Shown here: in pieces, positions 16,987 through 26,033 of the stretch
Layout of the letters: the number at the start of each line of letters is the position of its first letter
How positions within the stretch are numbered: position 1 is the first letter of the stretch
The notes under the pieces: model-generated
Seen by the model: only the letters and a program-made list of their open reading frames with translations
The model's database searches: none
Told to the model about the DNA's origin: nothing
Translations under genes and position numbers: made by a program
Origin: an uncultured Cohaesibacter sp.
GTDB taxonomy: Bacteria > Pseudomonadota > Alphaproteobacteria > Rhizobiales > Cohaesibacteraceae
Assembly (NCBI RefSeq): GCF_963682185.1
Contig: NZ_OY821667.1
Span: 3,299,501-3,363,500 of the forward strand
DNA: 64,000 bases
Direction: 5' to 3'

Positions 16987-17263
16987 AGGAGTTTGGGACG
17001 CGTTGTCGTTGTTGGCTTCGGTTGTTCCATATTTCCTTTGCCAAGCATTGGCTAGAGTATGCAATTGGCCTATATTCATGGCGTCTCTCCATTGCTTGCA
17101 CCTTCAAGCCGTCATTTGACATGTCGCTGTTATGGCCATCAAGCGCCTCTTTGGTCATCTCCTTGTCATGATCAAGCGCCTAAAAGGGCTGCAAGCCTGT
17201 TGGCGCATCCTTCTGCGAACAGGTGCGCGTAAAAAAGCCAATCAAAACAAAAGGAGTGCGCTT

Positions 17264-18103
17264 GTGAAACTCGACCCATCCAGACAACAGGCTTTGATCA
17301 ATCTTGTCCGGCAAGCGGCAAAAAGCGAAATCATGCCGCGCTTTCGCCATCTCTCGCCCGAGTCCGTGCGGATCAAGACACGGCATGACGATCTGGTGAC
17401 TGACGCCGATGTAGCCTCTGAAGCCAAGATCAGCAAGGGCGCACTTGAGATCCTCCCAGAGGCCCTGATCATTGGCGAAGAAGCGGTTGCTGCCGATCCT
17501 TCCATTCTGGACAAGATGAGCGATGCCGATTGGGCAGTCATCATCGATCCGGTGGATGGCACATGGAATTTCGCCAATGGGTTGGCGCAATTCGGCGTCA
17601 TTCTCGCGGTAACCTACAAGGGCGAAACCTGCTTCGGTCTCCTCTATGATCCGGTAATGGATGACTGGATCATGGCCAGCCGCGGCGAAGGGGCATGGTT
17701 CTGCCGGCCCGATGGAGAGCCCATCCGACTGGAAACCTCCGCGCCAAAATCTTTTGGCGAGTTGGAAGGAATGCTGCCGCTGTTCCTGTTCCGTCAAGAA
17801 CAGCGAGAACGGCTCGCGGTCTTGATGGCAACGAAACTCGGGCGCGCCAATTCTCTAAGATGCTCATGTCATGAATATCGCCTGCTGGCGCAGGGGCGCA
17901 CTGACTTCATAGTCAATGGCGCAAAGAATCCATGGGATCATGCTGCAGGCGTTTTGATCACGCAGGAAGCAGGCGGTGATGCGGTTTGTCTGGATGGACG
18001 TCCCTACAAGCCGACGGATCATTCAGGGCCGTTCCTTGTGGCGCATAACAAGCAAAGCCTTGAGGCCTTGCGCGAGGCACTTGCCTGGCTGGATGCCAAG
18101 TAA
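17264..18103 (+). CDS. Inositol monophosphatase family protein
   Basis: Mg-dependent phosphatase of the IMPase/CysQ/HisN superfamily, 279 residues. Metal-site motifs are present: GEE (about residue 72), DPVDGTWNFANG (first Asp at residue 95) and NPWDHAAG (Asp 225). I start at the GTG at 17264 because AAGGAG lies 7 nt upstream and the N-terminal helix then has normal length; an in-frame extension from 17132 gives 44 basic residues without support. The substrate cannot be told from sequence: inositol phosphate, 3'-phosphoadenosine phosphate or histidinol phosphate are the family options. It converges on the hydroxyproline cluster with a shared terminator between. Confidence 0.88.
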   Translation: MKLDPSRQQALINLVRQAAKSEIMPRFRHLSPESVRIKTRHDDLVTDADVASEAKISKGALEILPEALIIGEEAVAADPSILDKMSDADWAVIIDPVDGTWNFANGLAQFGVILAVTYKGETCFGLLYDPVMDDWIMASRGEGAWFCRPDGEPIRLETSAPKSFGELEGMLPLFLFRQEQRERLAVLMATKLGRANSLRCSCHEYRLLAQGRTDFIVNGAKNPWDHAAGVLITQEAGGDAVCLDGRPYKPTDHSGPFLVAHNKQSLEALREALAWLDAK

Positions 18104-18127
18104 GCGGCAGACTCGCTTTTCCTATAA

Positions 18128-18160
18128 AAAGCCCCGCAGCAGCGATGCTGGCGGGGCTTT
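18128..18160. terminator. Bidirectional terminator
   Basis: AAAGCCCCGC-type stem with an inner AGCA/TGCT pair and GCGA loop, closed by GCGGGGCTTT. It has A-rich DNA on one side and T-rich on the other. It lies between the convergent phosphatase and D-hydroxyproline dehydrogenase genes. Confidence 0.8.
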
Positions 18161-18189
18161 GGCTTTTGAGTGACGGGCGAAAGCTCCGT

Positions 18190-19434
18190 CTAGAAGAAGC
18201 GGCGGGATGAGAAGCCGCCAACACTGAGGCATGGCTCCTGACCGGTGACAAGGTCGGCCGTCATCTTGCCGGTGATCGGGCCAACGGCAAAGCCCATATG
18301 CCCATGGCCAAAGTTGAAATAGAGGCCCTCATGCTGGCGCGATTCTTCGATCAGCGGCAGGTTGTCCGGGAAGCAGGGGCGGAAGCCCATCCATGGTTCA
18401 TCTTCAACCGGCTTGCCGATCGGATAGAGCTTCTTGGCCCATTTGGAGGCCTTTTTGATCTGAACCGGCGTCTTGCGTGTATCCCGCGCGGCAAACTCGA
18501 TGCCGCTCGTCAGCCGGATGCCATCTTCCATCGGGGTTAGAAGAAAGCCGATATCTTCATCCACGACAGGGCGGATCATGCTGGCGCCATTGTTACTGGC
18601 AAAATGCTGATGATATCCGCGTTTGACTTCAAGCGGGAATTTATAGCCAAAAGGTTTGAGCAGATCCATGCTCCATGCGCCAAGAGCGATGACCACCTTG
18701 GGGGCGGTGACCGGACCATCTTGAGAAGACACTGTCCAACCGCCATTTTCCTGCTTCAGGCTGCGCGCGTCGCCAAGCAGCAAGGCTCCGCCGCGTCCCT
18801 TGAACAGCTCGGCATAGGCCTGCGTCACGCCGCCGGGAGAGGAAACCGAAACGCAGCCTTTCCAGTGAATGGCTCTGTCCTGTTCGGTGAAATGGAAGGA
18901 GGGCTCAAGCGCATCCAGCTCTTTCTTGCCTACAATGTCATATTCAACGCCAAACTCGTCGGCATAGCCGAGGGTGCGGGCAGTGGATTCAAAGCTTTTC
19001 GGGCTGTGATAGAGATTGATCCAGCCGGTTTCGCGGAACTTATCCATGATGCCAGCATCGCGCGCGAAATGGAAATGCTCGGTTGCCGAAACCTGACGCA
19101 AGGGTGTAACGCGCCGTGCATAGGAGGAAATGCCAAAGGGCGTGGAAAGCCTCCACATGGCAAACAGCCAAGGCGCAAGGCGTGGCATCATCGTGGGGTG
19201 ATAATGCATCGAAACCTGGGTGTTGCTGCCATATTTCATCAGCGGCACGATCTCACTGGGAATGACCAGCGGCACATGGCCGTCTTTTTCGATGATTCCG
19301 GCATTGCCGTAAGAGGCTTCAAGGCCCGGTTCCTGACGATCCAGAATGGCAACTTTCAGGCCGCGCTCCTGCAGATGCAGGGCAGTACTCACGCCAACAA
19401 TGCCGGCACCCAGGACGATAACATCATATGACAC
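18190..19434 (-). CDS. hypO: FAD-dependent D-amino acid dehydrogenase family; probable D-hydroxyproline dehydrogenase
   Basis: 414 residues. The N-terminal Rossmann motif VIVLGAGIVGVSTALHLQERG binds FAD, and the DAO fold continues to a C-terminal FNFGHGHMGFAVGP (about 380). It is closest in type to DadA. In this neighbourhood the likely substrate is cis-4-hydroxy-D-proline, oxidised to pyrroline-4-hydroxy-2-carboxylate as by Sinorhizobium HypO. The start is GTG at 19434, with AGGAG 8 nt upstream. It lies downstream of the aldehyde dehydrogenase gene on the same strand, with a hairpin between. A general D-amino acid dehydrogenase role remains possible. Confidence 0.85.
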   Translation of the reverse strand: MSYDVIVLGAGIVGVSTALHLQERGLKVAILDRQEPGLEASYGNAGIIEKDGHVPLVIPSEIVPLMKYGSNTQVSMHYHPTMMPRLAPWLFAMWRLSTPFGISSYARRVTPLRQVSATEHFHFARDAGIMDKFRETGWINLYHSPKSFESTARTLGYADEFGVEYDIVGKKELDALEPSFHFTEQDRAIHWKGCVSVSSPGGVTQAYAELFKGRGGALLLGDARSLKQENGGWTVSSQDGPVTAPKVVIALGAWSMDLLKPFGYKFPLEVKRGYHQHFASNNGASMIRPVVDEDIGFLLTPMEDGIRLTSGIEFAARDTRKTPVQIKKASKWAKKLYPIGKPVEDEPWMGFRPCFPDNLPLIEESRQHEGLYFNFGHGHMGFAVGPITGKMTADLVTGQEPCLSVGGFSSRRFF

Positions 19435-19530
19435 AGCAATACTCCTAAAGCATTTCCCAAGAAAAAGCGGCCTCTTGTTGGGCCTCTCGTTTGGCTTCTT
19501 GGGAACAGACGAAAAATGATTGAAACAAAG

Positions 19531-19563
19531 AAGGGGCCGGGTTGATCAAACCCAGCCCCCTTG
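19531..19563 (-). terminator. Intercistronic hairpin after the aldehyde dehydrogenase gene
   Basis: On the minus strand AAGGGGGCTGGGTT pairs with AACCCGGCCCCTT with one mismatch around a short loop, followed by CTTTGTTTC. It may terminate part of the transcripts before hypO or stabilise the upstream message. Confidence 0.6.
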
Positions 19564-19565
19564 TC

Positions 19566-21083
19566 TTACATATCCTTGGCATCCTGAGGCAGAACGTCAA
19601 GTGGAATGTCCTGATAGCAGACCGGCCGCAGGAAACGGCGGATGGACATGGTGCCAACCGACGTCGCACCAAAGTTGGTGGAAGCCGGGAACGGTCCGCC
19701 ATGCACCATGGAATTGCAAACCTCAACCCCTGTCGGGAAGGCGTTGGCCAGAATGCGGCCCGCCTTGCGCTCAAGGATCGGCAACAACTTGCTGGCAAGC
19801 GGTTTGTCTGCGTCGTCCATCAGCATCGTTGCGGTCAGCTGCCCTTCAAAGCTCTTGGCGATGGTGAGCATTTCCTCTTCGTTCTTTGCCGTGACGATGA
19901 TGCCCATCGGGCCGAAAACCTCTTCCTTCAACGTCTGATTGGAGAGCCAGTCAGCACCGGAAACCATGAACAGGTTCGGCGTTGCATTGCGCATGTCGCA
20001 CATGGAGGTGAGCAACTCGCGGACGCTGGTTTCAGAGGCAACAGCAGCAACGCCCTTGCGGTAGGTGTCCGCCATGCTTGATGTCAGCATGACTTGTTCC
20101 CCCACTTCCTTAAGGCCTGCAACGGTTGCCTGACCAAAGGCTTCGGCCTGTTCTTCCAGAATGATGGCAAGGCCTGGATTGGTGCAGAACTGTCCTGCGC
20201 CGATGGAAAGGGAGCCAGCCCAGCCTTTGCCCAGCTCTTCGCCTTTGGCCTTGACGGCTTCGGGCAGCACGAACATCGGATTGACCGAGCCAAGCTCGCC
20301 GAAGAATGGAATGGGTTCTGGTCGCGCAACACAGAGATCATAAAGCGCCTTGCCGCCCCAGAAGGAACCGGTAAAGCCAACGGCCTTGATCAGCGGGTGC
20401 TGCACAAGTGTGGTGCCCACATCGCGACCACCGCCCTGAACAAGGCTGAAGGCGCCCGGATGGATGCCGCATTTCTTGACGGCAGCAACAATCGCATCCC
20501 CGACGATTTCACCCGTGCCCGGATGGGCGCTATGGCCCTTGACCACCACAGGGCAACCAGCCGCTAGCGCGGCAGCGGTGTCGCCACCGGCAACAGAAAA
20601 GGCCAACGGAAAGTTGGACGCCCCAAACACGGCCACCGGCCCGATCGGACGCTGCATGAGCCGCAAATCAGGGCGCGGTGCTGGCTGACGATCTGGCAGG
20701 GCTTCCGTGAGACGACGGTCGAGATATTCACCATTGCGGATGTGATTGGCGAACATGCGTAGCTGGCCGGTCGTGCGGCCACGCTCGCCCTCAAGACGTC
20801 CTGTCGGCAGGCCGGTTTCAAGATTGCCTGTCTCGGTAATCTCGGCAGCACGCGCCTCGATTTCATCGGCGATGCATTCAAGGAAAGCTGCGCGCTCTTC
20901 GCGGGAGGAATAGCCATAGGACCAGAAAGCCTCTTCCGCAGCCTCACATGCCTTTGCTACAAGGTCAGGTGTGCCTTTTGAAAAATCATGTGCTGGTCCG
21001 GAGACGGGCGCTGAGGAGAAAATCTCTTCGCTTTTGACCTTCTCACCCGCGATCAGATGGCTGCCGTGGGGGGTATAGCTCAT
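19566..21083 (-). CDS. hypH: Aldehyde dehydrogenase; probable 2-oxoglutarate semialdehyde dehydrogenase
   Basis: 505 residues of the ALDH superfamily. Visible active-site residues are Asn157 (GASNFPL), Lys182 (VVVKGHS), general-base Glu263 (FGELGSVNP) and nucleophile Cys300 (GQFCTNPG). The FGELGSVNP and GQFCTNPG forms are typical of type III ketoglutarate semialdehyde dehydrogenases, which finish hydroxyproline (and some sugar) degradation by making 2-oxoglutarate. The start at 21083 is preceded by AAAGGA; an upstream extension to 21158 runs through the promoter. It is divergent from the reductase-like gene at 21257, with an operator-like sequence between. Confidence 0.9.
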   Translation of the reverse strand: MSYTPHGSHLIAGEKVKSEEIFSSAPVSGPAHDFSKGTPDLVAKACEAAEEAFWSYGYSSREERAAFLECIADEIEARAAEITETGNLETGLPTGRLEGERGRTTGQLRMFANHIRNGEYLDRRLTEALPDRQPAPRPDLRLMQRPIGPVAVFGASNFPLAFSVAGGDTAAALAAGCPVVVKGHSAHPGTGEIVGDAIVAAVKKCGIHPGAFSLVQGGGRDVGTTLVQHPLIKAVGFTGSFWGGKALYDLCVARPEPIPFFGELGSVNPMFVLPEAVKAKGEELGKGWAGSLSIGAGQFCTNPGLAIILEEQAEAFGQATVAGLKEVGEQVMLTSSMADTYRKGVAAVASETSVRELLTSMCDMRNATPNLFMVSGADWLSNQTLKEEVFGPMGIIVTAKNEEEMLTIAKSFEGQLTATMLMDDADKPLASKLLPILERKAGRILANAFPTGVEVCNSMVHGGPFPASTNFGATSVGTMSIRRFLRPVCYQDIPLDVLPQDAKDM

Positions 21084-21119
21084 GGATATATCCTTTTGCT
21101 GCAAGAAAGACTTGATGTT

Positions 21120-21147
21120 CTGACGACACAGATAATACAATTTGTAT
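21120..21147. promoter_or_regulatory. Operator-like site between hypH and hypS (degenerate copy)
   Basis: Bases 21120-21140 match 15 of 21 positions of the exact element found at 23443 and 27103, keeping the CGACA block and the ATACAA end. ATACAATTTGTAT (21135-21147) is itself a perfect palindrome. It lies 37 nt before hypH and 110 nt before hypS. Probable binding site of the GntR protein encoded at 27193. Confidence 0.5.
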
Positions 21148-21256
21148 GCATTTGGCAACCGGAGGATTTCCCGTTAGGGTCGGGAACCACAATTTGTCGC
21201 AAATTTAGCTACAGTTTAGAGAACGAAATACGCTTTTTGAACGATAAGAGGACGAT

Positions 21257-22294
21257 ATGTCACAAAAAGAAACGGTCACCATCGAAGCGCTGGAAGCGCG
21301 TGTTTCCCAAATCTTTGAGAAGATTGGCGCGCTTCGGGATGTGGCGGATTGCCTTGCCCACGTCATCGTGGCTGGCGAACGCGACCATTGTGCGGCGCAT
21401 GGGCTTTACCGTATCGAGGGATGTCTGCGCACCATCAAGGCCGGACAGGTAAAACCGGATGTCGAGCCAGCTCTGATGTCGAGCGATGGGGCGATCGTCA
21501 AGGTGGATGCAAAAATGGGCTTCTCCAATCCGGCTTTCGCTTTTGGGCTGCCGCTGCTGGTGGAAAAGGCCAGAGAATTCGGCCTTGCCGCCATGGTGAT
21601 ACAGGATTGCACACACTTTTCTGCGCTCTGGCATGAAACCGAGGCCATCGCCGCCCACGAGCTTGCTGGCCTTGCCATGTGCCCAAGCTATGCCACGGTC
21701 GCGCCATTTGGCGGCAACGCACCCCTGCTGGGCACCAACCCGCTGGCTTTCGGTTGGCCGCGTCCCAAAAAAGATCCTTATGTTTTTGATTTTGCCACCA
21801 GCATGGCGGCACGTGGGGAAATCGAGCTCTACAACCGGGCTGGCAAACCGCTGCCGCAAGGGTGGGGCATCGACAAGGATGGCAAGGAAACCACCGATCC
21901 GGCAGCCGTTCTGGAAGGCTCCATGTTGCCATTCGGCACCCACAAGGGATCAGCCATTTCCACCATGATCGAATTGCTCGCAGGTGCCATGATCGGCGAT
22001 CTGACCAGCCCCGAAGCATTGGAAGCGCTGGGCACCACAACGCTGGCCCCTCATCATGGCGAACTGATTCTGGCGCTCGACCCGATCAAATTCTCTGCCG
22101 GGCGCACGGACAATCCGTTTGAGCGCGCCGAAATGATGCTTGATGCCATCGCCGGACAGGGCGCACGCCTGCCGTCTCAGCGTCGCTTTGCCGCCCGCAA
22201 GCAAACGCTGGCTGAAGGCATCACGCTGGATGAAAGTCAGCTGGCGATGCTGGCAAGGTTTGAGGAAAAGGGGCTGGACGGGGTTAGCCTCTGA
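21257..22294 (+). CDS. hypS: Malate/L-lactate dehydrogenase family; probable pyrroline-2-carboxylate reductase-like enzyme
   Basis: 345 residues of the NAD(P)-dependent YlbC/YiaK/malate-LDH2 family, which is not a Rossmann-fold LDH. Family features include GSNPLAFGWPRP-like text (LLGTNPLAFGWPRP, about 165), the catalytic-His region near residue 50, and DPAAVLEGSMLPFGTHKGSA (about 215-232). Members beside hydroxyproline genes (HypS, LhpI-like, DpkA) reduce delta-1-pyrroline-2-carboxylate or piperideine-2-carboxylate to proline or pipecolate. The ATG follows AAGAGGAC. It converges with the deaminase gene. The exact substrate is unproven. Confidence 0.82.
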   Translation: MSQKETVTIEALEARVSQIFEKIGALRDVADCLAHVIVAGERDHCAAHGLYRIEGCLRTIKAGQVKPDVEPALMSSDGAIVKVDAKMGFSNPAFAFGLPLLVEKAREFGLAAMVIQDCTHFSALWHETEAIAAHELAGLAMCPSYATVAPFGGNAPLLGTNPLAFGWPRPKKDPYVFDFATSMAARGEIELYNRAGKPLPQGWGIDKDGKETTDPAAVLEGSMLPFGTHKGSAISTMIELLAGAMIGDLTSPEALEALGTTTLAPHHGELILALDPIKFSAGRTDNPFERAEMMLDAIAGQGARLPSQRRFAARKQTLAEGITLDESQLAMLARFEEKGLDGVSL

Positions 22295-22316
22295 CCGCTC
22301 CAGACCATGCCAAGGC

Positions 22317-22356
22317 GAAAAAAAACGGAACCCTTTTGCAATAGCAGAAGGGCTCC
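22317..22356 (-). terminator. Terminator of the deaminase gene
   Basis: On the minus strand, CGGAGCCCTTCTGC pairs with GCAAAAGGGTTCCG around a short loop, followed by eight T residues. It lies 33 nt downstream of the stop codon. Confidence 0.85.
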
Positions 22357-22388
22357 GTAGGGGGACTGGGTAAAAGAGAAAGTGTGTC

Positions 22389-23351
22389 TTACCCAAGATA
22401 TGGAGCGAGTGAAGGCTGCTTGCTCCAATTTGCATACCAGTCATCAAACAGCTTGAGCTGTTTGGCGATGTAGCCCTTCTGGCTTTCGCTCAAGACATCC
22501 GTTTCATTGAAGTTGAGCGTATATTCGGTCTTGCCGCGCAGAACCATCATATATTTGAAGCTGAGTACCAGATCTGGCATCTCGTCAAACTTGGACAGAA
22601 CCGCCAGCGACGCTTCCAGCTCAAGGGCCAGACGACGGGCTTCTGTATTGCCCTTCACGGCATCTTGGCAAAGTGCGATCATCAACAGCACTTCTTTGGG
22701 CAGGATGTTGCCGATGCCGGTGATGGCCCCTTGCGCACCGCAATTGACATAGCCATGGAAAACGGCCGTATCCACGCCAACCATCAAGAGCGCATCGTCA
22801 CTATCGCTGCTGGTCATGTTTTCTGCTGCATAGGAAAGCGCAGCCACGCCACCAAATTCCTTGAAGCCGACCAGGTTCGGATGGGTTTTGCGCAGTGCAA
22901 AGAACAGATCTGCGCGCGTTTCAAAGCCATAATAAGGGCTGTTATAAATCACGCCGGGCAGATCAGGTGCTGCCGAAAGAACGGCCTCGAAGTGGGCTTT
23001 TTGGGCGGCAGCAACAGAGGTGCGGGAGAGCTGGCGCGGAATGATCATAAGGCCCTTGGCACCGACTTTCTGCGCATGCGCTGCGTGGGCGGCGGCCATC
23101 TTGCTATTCATGGCGCCAAGACCGGCAACAACGGGAAGGCCAGCTTCGACCAGAAGCTCAACGCCTTTCATGCGTTCTGCATCCGTCAGCAGAGGCCAGT
23201 CGCCCATGGAACCGCAATAGACAACGGCCCCCATTCCTGCCTCGATCATTTCCTTGCCCTGTTTGACCAGAGCGTCATAGTCGGGGGTGCGGTCTTCTTT
23301 GCATGGCGTCATCAGAGCAGGCATGCAGCATGTGAAAATAGTGGAGTCCAT
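22389..23351 (-). CDS. hypD: DapA-family deaminase; probable pyrroline-4-hydroxy-2-carboxylate deaminase
   Basis: 320 residues, dihydrodipicolinate synthase/N-acetylneuraminate lyase family (TIM barrel). The catalytic Tyr136 (VIYNSPYYG) and Schiff-base Lys164 (VGFKEFGG) are present. In context it converts pyrroline-4-hydroxy-2-carboxylate to 2-oxoglutarate semialdehyde and ammonia, the step before hypH. The name hypD follows Sinorhizobium and is unrelated to hydrogenase HypD. I start at the ATG at 23351; a much longer open frame continues upstream antisense to the Xaa-Pro peptidase gene and is not coding. Ribosome site weak (TTGGGAC). Confidence 0.87.
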   Translation of the reverse strand: MDSTIFTCCMPALMTPCKEDRTPDYDALVKQGKEMIEAGMGAVVYCGSMGDWPLLTDAERMKGVELLVEAGLPVVAGLGAMNSKMAAAHAAHAQKVGAKGLMIIPRQLSRTSVAAAQKAHFEAVLSAAPDLPGVIYNSPYYGFETRADLFFALRKTHPNLVGFKEFGGVAALSYAAENMTSSDSDDALLMVGVDTAVFHGYVNCGAQGAITGIGNILPKEVLLMIALCQDAVKGNTEARRLALELEASLAVLSKFDEMPDLVLSFKYMMVLRGKTEYTLNFNETDVLSESQKGYIAKQLKLFDDWYANWSKQPSLAPYLG

Positions 23352-23442
23352 GTATTTGTCCCAAGAATTATCCAAAATCCCGGCCGGTCCCGCCTTTTCG
23401 GGGTGGATAGAAAGATCTATGTTTATGCAGTGACAATACCAG

Positions 23443-23463
23443 TTGTATTTTAATTGTCGACAT
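23443..23463. promoter_or_regulatory. Operator-like 21-bp element (exact copy 1)
   Basis: These 21 bases are the exact reverse complement of 27103-27123. They contain the 8-bp palindrome TGTCGACA and the TTGTAT end. The element lies between the divergent deaminase and Xaa-Pro peptidase genes, 91 and 53 nt from their starts. Confidence 0.7.
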
Positions 23464-23516
23464 GAAATGTTGTAAAAGACACGGCTTTTTCGCTTTCTGT
23501 TGATAGGACGTATGAA

Positions 23517-24644
23517 ATGGAGCAGATCCTTATGAATGATTCCAAGAAAATTCTGTTTGAGAATCGCCTCTCGCGGCTTAGAGCACGCATGGCGGAAGTC
23601 GGCACGGATCTGGTCGCTGTAGGGCCGACTTCGAACATGGCCTGGTTGGCGGGTGTCTCTGCACATGGGGATGAACGGCCGGTGATGGTTCTGGTCACCC
23701 AGAAGGATGCCGCCTTTCTTATGCCGGCGCTCAATCAGGATAGTGTACGCCAGCATACGGATTTGCCTTTTTACTGCTGGGCCGATGCTGATGGCGCTAC
23801 GGGCGCATTGAACAAGATGCTGGCCGACTTCGGTCTTGCGAGGGAAGGCGTTTCGGTGGCTGTCGATGAAGTGATGCGCGCCGATTTTGCTCTGCTGTTG
23901 CTGGATGCGCTGCCGGATAACAAACGTCAGTTCCTTGGTGATACGCTGGGGTATCTGCGTTGTCGCAAGGACGAAACGGAATATGCCCAGCTCAAGGAAA
24001 ATGCCGTGCTGACCGATGCCTGTGTCACCGCAGCTTTTGAATATCTGAAGGTGGGCATGACGGAGCTGGATGTCATCAATTTCATCGATGACTATTTTGC
24101 AAGCCACGGCGCAACAACGGAATTTGCCAGCGTTTGCTTTGGCGGCAATGGTGCGTTCCCTCATCACGACAGCGGCGAGACAAAGCTGCAAGAGGGCATG
24201 CCTTTGATGATCGATTTGGGATGCCGCAAGGGTGGCTATCCAAGTGATTTGACCCGTTCGGGCTATTTCGGGGCCAAACCGGACGGCTATGAAGAGATCG
24301 CGGTCATCGTGGAGGCGGCAGTCAAGGCAGCCCTTGATGCGGCCAAGCCGGGTGTGAAAGCCAGCGCCATTGATGATGCCGCCCGCTCGACCATTGCCAG
24401 CGCTGGCTATGGTGACAAATTCCTGCATCGCACCGGCCATGGGTTGGGCATCGACATTCATGAGCACCCATATATGTCGGCAAGTTCCGAAACGATCCTT
24501 GAAGAAGGCATGGTCTTCTCCATCGAACCGGGCATCTATCTGGCTGGCCAGTTTGGCGTGCGTCTGGAAGACATCGTCATCATGCGCAAGGATGGCCCGG
24601 AAATCCTGTCTGACAAACCACGTGACCTGATCGCAGCCAAATGA
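23517..24644 (+). CDS. M24 family metallopeptidase (Xaa-Pro aminopeptidase/dipeptidase)
   Basis: 375 residues with an N-terminal creatinase-type domain (about 1-140) and a C-terminal pita-bread catalytic domain. The dimetal ligands are visible: Asp in MIDLGCRKGGYPSDLTRS (two Asp), His in HRTGHGLGIDIHEHPY, Glu in FSIEPGIY and Glu in VRLEDIVIM. It would release the residue before proline or hydroxyproline in peptides, feeding the surrounding pathway. AGGA lies 9 nt before the ATG at 23517; Met6 (23532) is an alternative with GGAG before it. The next gene, a prolyl iminopeptidase, starts 37 nt downstream. Confidence 0.9.
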   Translation: MEQILMNDSKKILFENRLSRLRARMAEVGTDLVAVGPTSNMAWLAGVSAHGDERPVMVLVTQKDAAFLMPALNQDSVRQHTDLPFYCWADADGATGALNKMLADFGLAREGVSVAVDEVMRADFALLLLDALPDNKRQFLGDTLGYLRCRKDETEYAQLKENAVLTDACVTAAFEYLKVGMTELDVINFIDDYFASHGATTEFASVCFGGNGAFPHHDSGETKLQEGMPLMIDLGCRKGGYPSDLTRSGYFGAKPDGYEEIAVIVEAAVKAALDAAKPGVKASAIDDAARSTIASAGYGDKFLHRTGHGLGIDIHEHPYMSASSETILEEGMVFSIEPGIYLAGQFGVRLEDIVIMRKDGPEILSDKPRDLIAAK

Positions 24645-24681
24645 TGGCTCATTCCGACCTTCGCTCTTTAAGGAGAGTGCA

Positions 24682-25956
24682 ATGACTTATGTAACATTTC
24701 CCGGCGTCGCCTATCGCGATATCACGCTACCGGTTCCCCTTGATTGGGCCAAACCGGAAGGGGAAAGCCTGACGCTGTTTGCCCGTGAGGTAGTGGACCC
24801 TGCGCGCAAGGAGGAAGATCTGCCCCTGCTCGTCTTCCTTCAGGGTGGCCCCGGTGGCAAGGGTCCACGCCCACAAGGGGGCGGCCCGGCATGGCTTAAA
24901 ACCGCACTCAAGACATACCGCGTCGTGCTGCTCGATCAGCGCGGCACGGGGCGATCCTCACCGGTGGAAGGGCGCCATATGCAGCGCTTTGCCTCCGGCG
25001 AAGAGGGCGCCCGTTTCCTTGCCTGCTTCAGGGCAGACAGCATCATTCGCGATTGCGAGCATCTGCGCAAAGAGGTCTATGGTGGCCGAAAATGGTCAAG
25101 CCTTGGCCAGAGTTATGGCGGCTTTCTGACCCTGTGCTACCTCTCCATGGCCCCAGAGGCGCTGGAAGCCTGCTATGTAACGGGTGGATTGGCCGGGATT
25201 GATGCCCGTGCGGAAGATGTCTATGAGCGCACCTTCCTGCGGGTGGCTGAAAAGAACCGGCATTATTATGCCCGCTATGAGGCCGACAGGGATGTGGTTG
25301 CCCGCATCGCCGATATTCTAGCCAGCGAAGACATCCGCCTGCCTGATGGAGACCGTCTGACGGTGCACCGGTTGCAGACGCTTGGTCTGGGCTTTGGCAT
25401 GAAACCCGGGTACGAGGAAGTGCATTGGCTTCTGGATGAAGCACTGGATGCCGATGGCACCCCGACCGAAAGCTTTCTTGCATCGATCATGGCGGAAACC
25501 GGCTTTGCGACCAATCCTCTTTTCTGTGTCTTGCAAGAGGCCATCTATGGCCAGCATGGCAACGCCTCCAACTGGGCGGCGCAACGGGAGCGTGAAAAGC
25601 ATGCCGTTTTCGAGGAGAGCCATAGGCCATTGCTTTTTACCGGCGAAATGATGTTCCCGTGGATGTTTGAAGAGATCAGGGCGCTCAAGCCTTTCCGGGC
25701 GGCGACAGAGGCGCTGCATGCCATGCCGCTGGAAGAACAGCTCTATGACAAGGCGCGTCTGGCCGCCAACGAGGTGCCTGTTGCGGCTGCCGTCTATTTT
25801 GATGACATGTATGTGGATGCTGGCCTGTCACTGGAAACAGCTGGTCGGGTTGGCAATCTCAAGGCGTGGGTGACCAACGAATATGAGCATGACGGCTTGC
25901 GCCAGGACCCGCGTGTTTTGGCGCGTCTGATGGATATGGTCGCAGGCAACGAATAG
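24682..25956 (+). CDS. Alpha/beta hydrolase, proline iminopeptidase family (S33)
   Basis: 424 residues, cytoplasmic, no signal peptide. The oxyanion-hole motif FLQGGPGGKG (about residue 55), LLDQRGTGRS (about 89) and nucleophile elbow GQSYGG (Ser144) are those of S33 prolyl aminopeptidases, which cleave N-terminal Pro or Hyp. AAGGAGAGTGCA precedes the ATG. It follows the Xaa-Pro peptidase in an apparent two-gene operon, together able to strip both sides of imino acids in collagen-like peptides. It converges with the epimerase gene across a bidirectional terminator. Confidence 0.9.
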   Translation: MTYVTFPGVAYRDITLPVPLDWAKPEGESLTLFAREVVDPARKEEDLPLLVFLQGGPGGKGPRPQGGGPAWLKTALKTYRVVLLDQRGTGRSSPVEGRHMQRFASGEEGARFLACFRADSIIRDCEHLRKEVYGGRKWSSLGQSYGGFLTLCYLSMAPEALEACYVTGGLAGIDARAEDVYERTFLRVAEKNRHYYARYEADRDVVARIADILASEDIRLPDGDRLTVHRLQTLGLGFGMKPGYEEVHWLLDEALDADGTPTESFLASIMAETGFATNPLFCVLQEAIYGQHGNASNWAAQREREKHAVFEESHRPLLFTGEMMFPWMFEEIRALKPFRAATEALHAMPLEEQLYDKARLAANEVPVAAAVYFDDMYVDAGLSLETAGRVGNLKAWVTNEYEHDGLRQDPRVLARLMDMVAGNE

Positions 25957-25983
25957 CCGAGGCTTGTGCGAGACAAAAATAAC

Positions 25984-26004
25984 GCGCGGGGCAAGACCCC
26001 GCGC
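25984..26004. terminator. Bidirectional terminator
   Basis: GCGCGGGG and CCCCGCGC pair perfectly around CAAGA. AAAAATAA on the left supplies a T tract for the minus strand. It lies between the convergent peptidase and epimerase genes. Confidence 0.75.
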
Positions 26005-26033
26005 CAGTTTGCTTTCAAGCTGTTTAGTCAGCT

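Noticed and set aside
18604-19431. 275-codon frame antisense to the D-hydroxyproline dehydrogenase gene
   Set aside because: It is a mirror of a well-supported FAD enzyme; long antisense frames are common in GC-rich codon usage, and no protein features are seen.
23352-24467. Long N-terminal extension of the deaminase frame
   Set aside because: It runs through the divergent promoter and operator and antisense through the Xaa-Pro peptidase gene; the DapA-like domain starts at 23351.
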